From Microcaldota archaeon (lineage in GTDB: Archaea > Micrarchaeota > Micrarchaeia > Anstonellales > Bilamarchaeaceae), in NCBI GenBank assembly GCA_016926175.1, contig JAFGPA010000034.1:1-33106 (forward strand): a DNA stretch of 33,106 nt, written 5' to 3'. Position numbers and translations under genes: made by a program. Shown here piece by piece: positions 8,590 through 14,957 of this stretch. The number at the start of each line of letters is the position of its first letter. Position 1 is the stretch's first letter. The notes beneath the pieces are model-generated. The model was not told where the DNA came from and made no database searches. It saw only the letters and a list, made by a program, of their open reading frames with translations.

Positions 8590-8608
8590 TGGAAACCAAA
8601 AGTTGCCG

Positions 8609-8646
8609 ATCGTAAACTATTTAAAGTTTACAATCGTAAACTAATC
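8609..8646 (+). promoter_or_regulatory. Operator-promoter of the wHTH-nucleotidyltransferase gene
   Basis: An inverted repeat GTAAACT (8612-8618) / AGTTTAC (8625-8631) flanks the TATA-like core ATTTAA, whose centre is 26 nt from the ATG at 8647. The unit ATCGTAAACTA occurs at 8609-8619 and again at 8633-8643, the second copy lying across the expected transcription start. A regulator bound here would block TBP or RNA polymerase, so autorepression by the adjacent HTH protein is likely. That role is inferred. Confidence 0.6.
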
Positions 8647-9297
8647 ATGAGAATTTCAAATGAACCAATAGCAAAGCAGGTTTTTGGTTCTGTTTTGAAA
8701 AGAAGGATATTGCATTTCTTATTTCAGGACCAGGAACCGATAAGTGAAAGAGAACTAAGCAGGGTTCTTGGAGTCAGCCATACTGCAGTAAACAAGGCAA
8801 TGAAGCAGTTGCTGGATCTCAACATAGTAAAAGGAAAAACTGTTGGCACTGCAATGGTATGGGAACTGAACAAAAAATCTTTTGCATATCCACATGTCAA
8901 GGCATTTTTGACTGCATCAGAAATCAGTCCATTGGACTGGCTAAAAGAAATGATAAAAAGCAATATTTCATTTTACAACATTCTTACCAAGTTGGCTAGG
9001 GAAAAAGGTCAAATAACAAAAGAGGACCCTGCTATTATAGTCGATGCCTACCTGATAGGCTCAGTAGCAGAAGGAACTGCAAGACCAGATAGTGATGTTG
9101 ATGTTTTACTTATTGTTGAAGAGGGGCAAAACAAGGATATTGTAAGAAATTTGGCTCGCAGTCAAGGTCTAAAACTCCTCGAAAGCTGCGGAAATGAACT
9201 GTCTGTGCATGTATATACCCAAAATGACGTTGATAAGAATAAACCGTCATGGTTGAGAGAATCAATCAAAAAGGGCATAAGGTGCTATAGTGACTAG
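8647..9297 (+). CDS. wHTH-MNT nucleotidyltransferase, antitoxin-like
   Basis: A 216-residue fusion. Residues 1-85 form a winged helix-turn-helix (ISERELSRVLGVSHTAVNKAMK recognition region). Residues ~125-216 form a minimal nucleotidyltransferase with the signature GSVAEGTARPDSDVDVLL, containing the GS and DxD catalytic elements. MNT proteins paired with HEPN genes act as antitoxins, in studied cases by attaching AMP to the HEPN toxin. The gene overlaps the HEPN gene by 8 bases, implying translational coupling. Repeats over its promoter suggest that the HTH part represses the operon. The classification is firm; the antitoxin role is inferred from context. Confidence 0.85.
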   Translation: MRISNEPIAKQVFGSVLKRRILHFLFQDQEPISERELSRVLGVSHTAVNKAMKQLLDLNIVKGKTVGTAMVWELNKKSFAYPHVKAFLTASEISPLDWLKEMIKSNISFYNILTKLAREKGQITKEDPAIIVDAYLIGSVAEGTARPDSDVDVLLIVEEGQNKDIVRNLARSQGLKLLESCGNELSVHVYTQNDVDKNKPSWLRESIKKGIRCYSD

Positions 9298-9706
9298 GGT
9301 AAAACATGTTTCACGGTATAAATATAATGGGTTTGTGGAAAAGGCAGAACAATACTATAATGGAATGAAAAGCGAATTTGAAGGAGAAAGACCGAACAAT
9401 TCAGTAACAATGGCAGTCCATTGTGCAATATCATGGACAGATGCTTTTACAGTTTACAAGCTTGGCAGGAAATCATCGGCCCAGAGCCATGGCGAAGCAG
9501 TAGGTCTTTTGAAAGAAGCAAAATCTTCTGATGAAAAGAAAAAATCCCAGATAATGGATAGCTTACTGGAATTAATTGATATGAAAACGCCTGCAGAGTA
9601 TGAAGATGGGATTCTCGGCAATAAGGATGCAAAAAGAGCGATTAACCTATGTGAAAAAATACGGGCATTTTTCATTAATGAATTTGAAAAAACTAAAGTT
9701 TCTTGA
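9290..9706 (+). CDS. HEPN-domain protein, toxin-like partner
   Basis: A 138-residue, mostly alpha-helical protein starting at a GTG that overlaps the end of the wHTH-MNT gene. The helical stretch around AVHCAISWTDAFTVYKLGRK followed by SSAQSHGEAVGLLKEA resembles HEPN domains. Arg and His in GRKSSAQSH have the R-x6-H spacing allowed for the HEPN ribonuclease motif. The HxY tyrosine that MntA-type enzymes modify in HepT is not present (H-G-E here). Predicted role: RNase toxin restrained by its nucleotidyltransferase partner. The central and C-terminal half resembles the products at 9933-10256 and 10886-11329. Confidence 0.75.
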   Translation: MTRVKHVSRYKYNGFVEKAEQYYNGMKSEFEGERPNNSVTMAVHCAISWTDAFTVYKLGRKSSAQSHGEAVGLLKEAKSSDEKKKSQIMDSLLELIDMKTPAEYEDGILGNKDAKRAINLCEKIRAFFINEFEKTKVS

Positions 9707-9806
9707 TTACATTATCTTTCCCTCTCTTGAATTTTCTGATTTGCAGTTTCTTTGGTTTTGCCAAGGAAATGCCAACTAACCCAAAGTAAAACCAGGCAAA
9801 TAGCAT
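9693..9806 (-). pseudogene. Remnant of a COG2150-type ACT regulator gene
   Basis: The stretch 9726-9773 aligns at the DNA level with the 3' end of the regulator gene at 10340-10389. On the minus strand it encodes GISLAKPKKLQIRKF, matching GTALAKLRNLPIRKI of the intact protein. The stretch 9801-9806 (TAGCAT) with the flanking operator matches the 5' end of the same gene at 10821-10830. The whole middle is missing. A 37-codon frame remains open by chance or reuse, but the 5' part is out of register with the intact gene. I read this as an internally deleted duplicate. Confidence 0.65.
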
Positions 9807-9845
9807 AATGTACAATGTTGTACATAAAAGTATTAAATATGTCAT
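9726..9845. repeat. Segmental duplication, left copy
   Basis: Two blocks (9726-9773 and 9801-9845) match 10340-10389 and 10821-10870 in the same order and orientation. The second block agrees at about 34 of 40 positions from the operator through the TATA region, after a 4-base gap. The right copy contains the complete ACT regulator between the blocks; the left copy has lost it. Confidence 0.65.
9808..9825. promoter_or_regulatory. Palindromic operator, copy A
   Basis: ATGTACAATGTTGTACAT is a palindrome with perfect 8-base arms around a 2-base spacer. It sits just upstream of a TATA-like element (TATTAAATAT, centred near 9837) and has a near-identical counterpart at 10832-10849. It is probably bound by a dimeric regulator; the ACT/HTH protein encoded beside copy B is the first candidate. 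Confidence 0.6.
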
Positions 9846-9932
9846 TGGACAAAAACAATTTTGGTGATTAAATGAAACAAAATCAAGGAAGGGATTTGGT
9901 TTGGCAAGAAGTTAAGGATTTGTAGTGAGGTA

Positions 9933-10256
9933 TTGGCTGAAAAGCACTGTTGTGAAGGACTGTCAGATGAAAGGCACTATTGTGACGATTTCGCAAAATT
10001 AAGGCATTTGCTGGAAAAATCAAACGAAACAACAGAAGAGCAGGCAGGTAAAACAGAGTACAAGTATGCAACAGACAGAGCAGATTTTGCATATAATGAT
10101 GCTTTGGACTTGGCAAAAAAAATGCTTGAAGCCAATAAAGATGATGCGAAAACGCTTTTCAGGTTAAGAGACCTGCTCAGAACAAAAGGCCCGCATGCAA
10201 CTGATCTGATATGTCAGGGGGGTAATACGGAAGGATGCACTGAGAGTATCAAATGA
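9933..10256 (+). CDS. HEPN-like protein, diverged copy A; start uncertain
   Basis: The open frame starts at a TTG and gives 107 residues, mainly helical and Cys-rich at the N-terminus. The part AYNDALDLAKKMLEANKDD with the following LRDLL aligns with SYAEAVGLIKAAMKSGEP...LLL of the 10886 gene and with the HEPN protein at 9290, but the HEPN His is Tyr. The promoter, a GGTGAT Shine-Dalgarno (9863-9868) and an ATG (9872) all lie upstream in another frame, giving only a 17-codon peptide. One indel between 9875 and 9921 would join that ATG to this frame, so the gene may be frameshifted, or the true start may be 9933. Function unknown. Confidence 0.5.
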   Translation: MAEKHCCEGLSDERHYCDDFAKLRHLLEKSNETTEEQAGKTEYKYATDRADFAYNDALDLAKKMLEANKDDAKTLFRLRDLLRTKGPHATDLICQGGNTEGCTESIK

Positions 10257-10283
10257 TGTTGATGGGGTTCTGGTCGAAATGTA

Positions 10284-10313
10284 CAGAAAATTGTTCTGAC
10301 ACCTGTTTTTTTT
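10284..10313 (+). terminator. Probable terminator after HEPN-like copy A
   Basis: A short stem CAGAA/TTCTG with a five-base loop (10284-10298) is followed by a T-run at 10306-10313 and further T-rich sequence. It lies between convergent genes. Archaeal termination depends mainly on the T-tract, and the stem may be incidental. Confidence 0.4.
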
Positions 10314-10332
10314 ATTTTTATTATGCCGGGTT

Positions 10333-10830
10333 TCATTCAATTGAGATTTTTCTGATGGGCAAGTTCCTTAGTTTTGCCAATGCAGTGCCTGGCAGCCTTT
10401 TCTCCAAAACAATTGTCAGTTTTGGATTCGGATAGATATCGGGATCGTCTGAAATTATCTGCCTGATGGAAATTCTGGAATCTGCAATTATTTTTGTAAC
10501 TGAAGCGACAATACCAAAGGCATGGGGCTCTGCCTCTATTTCCAGAACTTCAAAGCCAAGATGATTTGCAACGCCTTTGATTGAAGAGGTTGGCTCAAGA
10601 GCCTCGAATATTTTGAATAATTCTGGAACACTTCGTATAAGATCTGCAGTTTCAATAACAACTCTTCTGTCAACATCAAGAGCACGGGCTATTTTCACTG
10701 GCGAAATCTCAATTTCTCCGCAAAAAATTCTTCCTGTTTTTTCTATTCGTAAGCCACGCCGTAGAAAAAGATCGGCCACTTTTTTGCGCATTGGATAACG
10801 GACAAAGGCACTTTCCAGTATAGCATACAT
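10333..10830 (-). CDS. HTH-ACT regulator, COG2150 type
   Basis: A 165-residue protein matching the archaeal family described as predicted regulators of amino-acid metabolism. The N-terminal ~70 residues are helical with a putative HTH (ISPVKIARALDVDRRVVIET). Residues ~90-165 form an ACT domain (HAFGIVASVTKIIADSRISI, then IRQIISDDP), which usually binds a small ligand. Its ATG faces the ATG of the 10886 gene. The 18-base palindrome 10832-10849 sits immediately upstream, between its start and the shared TATA, consistent with autorepression. An internally deleted relative is present at 9693-9806. Family membership is strong; the ligand and targets are unknown. Confidence 0.82.
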   Translation of the reverse strand: MYAILESAFVRYPMRKKVADLFLRRGLRIEKTGRIFCGEIEISPVKIARALDVDRRVVIETADLIRSVPELFKIFEALEPTSSIKGVANHLGFEVLEIEAEPHAFGIVASVTKIIADSRISIRQIISDDPDIYPNPKLTIVLEKRLPGTALAKLRNLPIRKISIE

Positions 10831-10831
10831 A

Positions 10832-10849
10832 ATGTATAATTTTGTACAT
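10832..10849. promoter_or_regulatory. Palindromic operator, copy B
   Basis: ATGTATAATTTTGTACAT is the same 8-2-8 palindrome as at 9808-9825, with one arm mismatch. It lies between the ACT regulator start (10830) and the TATA-like core, so it would cover the regulator's own transcription start while lying upstream of the TATA for the divergent gene. Confidence 0.55.
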
Positions 10850-10853
10850 AAAA

Positions 10854-10867
10854 GCTATAAATATATC
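10854..10867. promoter_or_regulatory. Shared TATA element of regulator and HEPN-like gene B
   Basis: GCTATAAATATATC, centred at about 10858, lies 28 nt from the ATG at 10830 (minus) and 28 nt from the ATG at 10886 (plus). It can serve both divergent genes. Confidence 0.5.
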
Positions 10868-10885
10868 ATTATAGCAAAAGAGATA

Positions 10886-11329
10886 ATGGTGGAACCAATG
10901 AGGCAGATGCATTCAGGAAAATACGATAACAAGAAAATTCCAAACAAAGAACCTTTGGCAGAGCCAATAATCGAAGCTGCAACGTTTTCAAAGATAATGA
11001 TTCTGCTTGGCACAGCAGGCAGAAGAAGGGATGAAGAGCAGTCAGCAGGAGGGTGGAGCAGCGAAACGAAAACCAGGAAAGTGCCTACAGATGAAGCGTG
11101 CCAAAGCTATGCTGAAGCAGTTGGACTAATAAAAGCTGCCATGAAAAGCGGTGAACCAAAGCTTAAGATTGACATTTACAGGCTTCTTCTGGAAGGAGAC
11201 CCAATGAAGGATGCAGGGGTAATGGATTGCACTGAACTGAAGGACGAACTTGGGAAAATGATTGCAGATGAATATGAAGATGAACTTCAGAAAAACAGCA
11301 AAAGCAAAATAGGATTCGGCAACTTCTGA
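10886..11329 (+). CDS. HEPN-like protein, diverged copy B
   Basis: A 147-residue helical, charged protein. Its C-terminal half (SYAEAVGLIKAAMKSGEP to DEYEDEL) aligns with HGEAVGLLKEAKSSDEK and following residues of the HEPN protein at 9290, but the catalytic His is Tyr and the Arg spacing is altered, so RNase activity is doubtful. It is divergent from the ACT regulator with a common TATA and operator. The ATG at 10886 fits a leaderless transcript; the ATG at 10898, with GGTG upstream, aligns with the ATG at 9872 in copy A and is an alternative. A further upstream in-frame ATG at 10832 lies in the operator and is rejected. Family assignment is tentative and the function unknown. Confidence 0.65.
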   Translation: MVEPMRQMHSGKYDNKKIPNKEPLAEPIIEAATFSKIMILLGTAGRRRDEEQSAGGWSSETKTRKVPTDEACQSYAEAVGLIKAAMKSGEPKLKIDIYRLLLEGDPMKDAGVMDCTELKDELGKMIADEYEDELQKNSKSKIGFGNF

Positions 11330-11362
11330 ATTTTTATTCCTTTCACTGGCTAATAGTGATTA

Positions 11363-12430
11363 ATGGGAATCCAGGAAAGAATAAAAGAGATAGAGGAGGA
11401 AATGGCCCGTACTCAGGTCAACAAGGCCACCGAGTACCATCTTGGGGTTCTCAAGGCAAAGCTTGCAAAGCTGAGAAGGGATCTTGTAACACCTTCAGGA
11501 ACAAGGGGCGCCGGCGGATTTGATGTAAAGAAAAGCGGGGATGCGTCAGTAGTTCTCATCGGATTGCCCAGCGTCGGAAAAAGTACCCTGCTCAACAAAC
11601 TGACAGGCGCCAAATCAGAGATAGCTGCATATGCATTTACAACACTGACTTGCATTCCCGGAACAATGAGATACAAGGATGCAAAGATACAGATACTGGA
11701 TCTTCCGGGAATTATAGAAGGTGCCAAAGACGGTAAGGGAAGGGGGCACGAAATCATTGGAGTAGCAAGGACAGCTGACCTGATTCTGATATTAGTCGAG
11801 GCAAACGCCCCCAAGGCACGAAAAATAATTGAAACTGAACTCTATGGATTCGGAATCAGGATAAATGCAAAAAAACCAAGAATTTCCATTTCCAAAAATG
11901 CAAAGGGCGGACTTGAAATAAACCATACAGTTCCATTGAAAAAGATAAGCAAGAACGAGATCAAGGCAGCCATGAGTGAATACAGAATGTTCAATGCAAA
12001 CATTGTAATCCATGATGATGTGACTGTGGATGAATTCATTGATTTTCTCGAAGGAAACAGGGTATATACCCCAGCAGTTTATGTTATGACAAAATGCGAC
12101 CTGGCAAAAGGCAAGCTGCCGCCAGGTTATGTAAAGATTTCCGCAGATGATGACAGGAGCATTGCAGAGCTGAGAGAAAAGATTTATGCTACCCTTAACC
12201 TCATAAATATTTTCACAAAAAGAAGAGGCGAAAAAGCGGATCTTGAAGAGGCCCTGGTTGTAAGGAACGGGATTACGGTTGCAGGTATTTGTGAGAAACT
12301 GCACAGGGACCTGAAAAAAAACTTCAGATATGCACTGATATGGGGAAAAAGCGTGAAGCATCCGGGGCAACGGGTCGGCCTGGGGCACAGGGTTGCTGAC
12401 GGTGACATAATTCAGATAATAAAAAGATGA
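11363..12430 (+). CDS. DRG-family GTPase with TGS domain
   Basis: A 355-residue translation-associated GTPase of the Obg/DRG group, universal in archaea and eukaryotes. N-terminal coiled-coil/HTH region (residues 1-55), G1 GLPSVGKST, G2 threonines in AFTTLTCIPG, G3 DLPGIIEGA with the following GRGHEIIG, and G4 TKCD. An S5D2-like insertion separates G3 from G4. The last ~70 residues form a TGS domain ending in DGDIIQIIKR. DRG proteins act on ribosomes with partner factors. The start has a GTGAT Shine-Dalgarno two bases before the ATG. The gene abuts the convergent ankyrin gene without a spare base. Confidence 0.92.
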   Translation: MGIQERIKEIEEEMARTQVNKATEYHLGVLKAKLAKLRRDLVTPSGTRGAGGFDVKKSGDASVVLIGLPSVGKSTLLNKLTGAKSEIAAYAFTTLTCIPGTMRYKDAKIQILDLPGIIEGAKDGKGRGHEIIGVARTADLILILVEANAPKARKIIETELYGFGIRINAKKPRISISKNAKGGLEINHTVPLKKISKNEIKAAMSEYRMFNANIVIHDDVTVDEFIDFLEGNRVYTPAVYVMTKCDLAKGKLPPGYVKISADDDRSIAELREKIYATLNLINIFTKRRGEKADLEEALVVRNGITVAGICEKLHRDLKKNFRYALIWGKSVKHPGQRVGLGHRVADGDIIQIIKR

Positions 12431-13471
12431 TTATTTTGCTCCATACTTTTTCAGGCAATCGGCAACAGCAGTGCGCCTGGAACCAGATGCAAAAGCAAGT
12501 GCAGTTCTGCCCAGATTGTCCTCTGCATTTATATCTGCGCCTTTTTCAATGAGAAGCTCTGCAACTTCAGCATCTGAAACGCGCATAAGTGCAGTTTTGC
12601 CGCTCTTATCAGCTGAATTGACATCCGCACCATTTGCAATAAGAAGCTTTACAATTTCCTTATGGCCATACTCCGAAGCCCACATCAAAGCAGTCTCGCC
12701 ATAAGTGGTTTTTGCATTTACATTTGCGCCTTTGGCTATCAGAAGTTCGGCAAGGGATTTGTGATTGGATTTAGAAGCGGCACCAAGAGGAGTCGCGCCA
12801 TATTTATTTTCAGCATCGATAACTGCGCCGTTTGCAATCAGAACTTCTGCAACATCGATTTTACCAAGCAATGAAACCAAAAACAGTGGGGTTTCGCCAT
12901 CTTTGTCTTTTTCATTTGCATCGGCTCCCTTTGCAAGCAGAAACCCGATAACATCTGTTTTGCCTTTTTTTGAAGCGTGGGATAAAGGAGTCTCACCGAA
13001 ATCTGACCTGCTTGAAATATCAGCGCCTTTGGCAACAAGGAACTCGGCAATATGGCTGTCTGATGCATGCATCAGCGCGGTACGGCCGTCAATGTCTCTT
13101 GCATCGACCTGTGCACCGCTGGCAATCAGAAGTTGAACAACTGGCAGATGTCCGTTTTTTGAAGCCTGGATAAGAGGGCTTTGCTCTTCATATCCTTTCG
13201 TATTGACATCAGCGCCTTTTGCAACAAGGATCCGGACTTGATTAACGTCTCCTTTTTCTGCCGCATCAATAAGTTCAGCGCCTAAATTCTCACTTTTCTT
13301 GCTATCGTTTTGTGTATGCCTGCCGGATTTTGGATTTTCAGCTGGAGGGACATTGGTTACTGCAACACAACAGCACACAGTAGAGGTCAAAACAAGAGCA
13401 TTGATGAATGTGAATGCTGTTTTTTGCTTTCTGGAACCAGGCCTTTGTTTTTCAGAATTGAAATTCTTCAT
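12431..13471 (-). CDS. Ankyrin-repeat protein with N-terminal export/anchor segment
   Basis: A 346-residue protein. After a basic start (RKQK) there is a ~22-residue hydrophobic segment (TAFTFINALVLTSTVCCCVA) that could be a lipoprotein signal or membrane anchor; the three cysteines do not form a textbook lipobox. A Pro/Ser-rich linker follows, then nine consecutive ankyrin repeats to the C-terminus. Repeats 3 and 8 are about three residues short. Good consensus GADVNxxDxxGxTAL is present throughout. I choose the ATG at 13471 because TATA-like TTTATTAAG lies 26 nt upstream; the in-frame ATG at 13510 is less likely. Probable role: protein-protein binding on the outer face of the membrane. Partner unknown. 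Confidence 0.85.
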   Translation of the reverse strand: MKNFNSEKQRPGSRKQKTAFTFINALVLTSTVCCCVAVTNVPPAENPKSGRHTQNDSKKSENLGAELIDAAEKGDVNQVRILVAKGADVNTKGYEEQSPLIQASKNGHLPVVQLLIASGAQVDARDIDGRTALMHASDSHIAEFLVAKGADISSRSDFGETPLSHASKKGKTDVIGFLLAKGADANEKDKDGETPLFLVSLLGKIDVAEVLIANGAVIDAENKYGATPLGAASKSNHKSLAELLIAKGANVNAKTTYGETALMWASEYGHKEIVKLLIANGADVNSADKSGKTALMRVSDAEVAELLIEKGADINAEDNLGRTALAFASGSRRTAVADCLKKYGAK

Positions 13472-13579
13472 AACAATATGATGATTAGAAAACTTAATAA
13501 ACCACGACATAACACAAAAACAGGAAAGCCTTTCGCAAAAATTAAGAAAGCTTCAGGGGATTACCCAATAGGAGATAAT

Positions 13580-14197
13580 ATGGCTTATGAAATAAAAAAT
13601 TTCGATGGATTGGTTGGAACTGAAGGATTCAGTGACACTCTGCTAAAAAATCATTTTGCACTTTATTCAGGATATGTGACAAATACAAACAAGGTGAATG
13701 ATGCTCTCACGGTGATGGCAAAGGAGGGAAAGGCCCTGACTCCGGGATATGCAGAACTGAAAAGAAGGTTCGGCTGGGAATTCAACGGCATGCGGCTTCA
13801 TGAACTGTATTTTGGCAACCTGAAAAAAGGCGGAGCAGAACTTTATGGCTCGTCGCCGCTCTCAAAAAAAATAGCACAGGAATTCGGCTCTGTTGAAAAC
13901 TGGGAAACTGATTTCAGGGCAACTGGTGCAATGCGCGGAATAGGCTGGGTTGTTCTGTATCTTGATCCCTGCGAAAAAAGACTGTTCAACTTCTGGATAA
14001 ACGAACATGATGCAGGCCATCCTGCATGCGGAGTGCCATTGCTGGTCATGGATGTTTTCGAACACGCATTTTTCACAGATTATGGATTGAAGAAAGCGGA
14101 CTATATTGATGCATTTTTCAAAAATATTGACTGGAGCAGGGTGGAAGAAAGATTCGGCTTCTGTTCTGAAAAAGACTGTGAATGCTGTAAAAACTGA
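13580..14197 (+). CDS. sod: Superoxide dismutase, Fe/Mn family
   Basis: Converts superoxide to peroxide and oxygen. A 205-residue protein with the metal ligands visible: His in NHFALYSGYV, His in GMRLHELYFG, and Asp and His in MDVFEHAFF. The N-terminal ligand helix differs from the common HYxKHHxxYV pattern, being one residue shorter (HFALYSGYV). The C-terminus carries a cysteine cluster (FCSEKDCECCKN) not usual in this family. The start is the ATG preceded by GGAGA (13571-13575); longer in-frame extensions overlap the divergent ankyrin promoter. Metal preference cannot be decided from sequence. Confidence 0.92.
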   Translation: MAYEIKNFDGLVGTEGFSDTLLKNHFALYSGYVTNTNKVNDALTVMAKEGKALTPGYAELKRRFGWEFNGMRLHELYFGNLKKGGAELYGSSPLSKKIAQEFGSVENWETDFRATGAMRGIGWVVLYLDPCEKRLFNFWINEHDAGHPACGVPLLVMDVFEHAFFTDYGLKKADYIDAFFKNIDWSRVEERFGFCSEKDCECCKN

Positions 14198-14283
14198 GGC
14201 TTTTTTCAGGGAAAAAATTACGTGCCAGGCATATTGACCGTGCATGTAATAAAATTTTGATGTATGGAATATAAGGGATTTAA

Positions 14284-14547
14284 ATGGTCACAAAAGATGA
14301 AATTGACAGGGTAATCGGATGGTGCGAAAACGTCAAAAAGGAAAGAAACAGGATATACGTCATTGAAAGGAACCCTTTCAGGGACGAAGTTGAATGGATG
14401 AGAAGATTTCCACTGATCGAGATCGACAGGCCGAAGGAAGTAGCATCAAAAAACAATCTTGTCTATGATTCCACAACTAGGCAGCTTTGGCAGTACATGA
14501 ATATGGACTGGAGAAGAATTGAGCCTGACGTCAGGATAGAAAAATAA
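14284..14547 (+). CDS. Unknown small charged protein
   Basis: An 87-residue protein with many Arg, Glu, Asp and Trp residues and no signal peptide or cysteine motif. I recognise no family. It stands alone downstream of the SOD gene after an 86-base gap with A/T-rich sequence but no clear terminator hairpin. TATA-like ATAAAATTTT at 14249-14258 is slightly distant (about 30 nt); ATATAAGG at 14267-14274 is too close for this start. Coding character is plausible but not proven. Confidence 0.55.
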   Translation: MVTKDEIDRVIGWCENVKKERNRIYVIERNPFRDEVEWMRRFPLIEIDRPKEVASKNNLVYDSTTRQLWQYMNMDWRRIEPDVRIEK

Positions 14548-14647
14548 CTGTTTTGACCTGTTTTTTGAGAATTCTGGCATTGGGCTTTCATTATTTTGCA
14601 TAAGTGGCCAATAGTGGGGGTATAAGAATGCAGACTGTGTAATATAT

Positions 14648-14809
14648 ATGGTGATAATTTTGACGCTTAAATGCGCAAAGTGCGGTAAAAACAAGGTAGT
14701 AGGCGAAGTAAGCATGCAAAGGGCAAGAACACATATTAAATTGTATTTCTGCAGCAACAAATGCGCCCGTGAATTGACAAAAGCTTTGCCTACAGTAGTA
14801 AAAAAATAA
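14648..14809 (+). CDS. Small TRASH/L24e-like zinc-finger protein
   Basis: A 53-codon gene with KCAKCGKN near the N-terminus and YFCSNKCAREL near the C-terminus. The Cys pairs (CxxC and CxxxC) match the TRASH/L24e-type zinc finger, found in metal sensors, ribosomal protein L24e and small nucleic-acid-binding proteins. A TATA-like GTATAAGA at 14620-14627 is about 24 nt upstream and an eight-base T-run follows the stop codon. The gene is short enough to be missed by size cut-offs. A longer antisense frame over this site has no protein-like character. Confidence 0.65.
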   Translation: MVIILTLKCAKCGKNKVVGEVSMQRARTHIKLYFCSNKCARELTKALPTVVKK

Positions 14810-14957
14810 TTTTTTTTCTTATTTGCCAAAGAGGCTTGTACGCCAGATGGAAGCAGGTTGCACCAGGGAATAACCACTTTTAGCATTTTGCAGCAGATGA
14901 ATTGAGTCTGGCTTCAAGGTGGAATAACTATTTAAAGAACTTCATAGATGAGATAGC

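Noticed and set aside
11792-12388. 198-codon frame antisense to the DRG GTPase
   Set aside because: The GTPase is complete and highly conserved on the other strand, so this is a shadow of its codon usage.
13310-13579. 90-codon extension of superoxide dismutase
   Set aside because: It overlaps the start of the divergent ankyrin gene and is unrelated to SOD. The ATG at 13580 has GGAGA upstream and fits the family N-terminus.
14446-14886. 146-codon frame on the minus strand
   Set aside because: It crosses an intergenic region, the zinc-finger gene and the end of another gene; its composition looks random and it has no family likeness.
14873-14940. Repeated GGAATAAC-type sequence before the AAA gene, as a possible operator
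   Set aside because: Two loose copies (near 14876 and 14921) exist, but the similarity is short and A/T-driven; only the second is convincingly the promoter.
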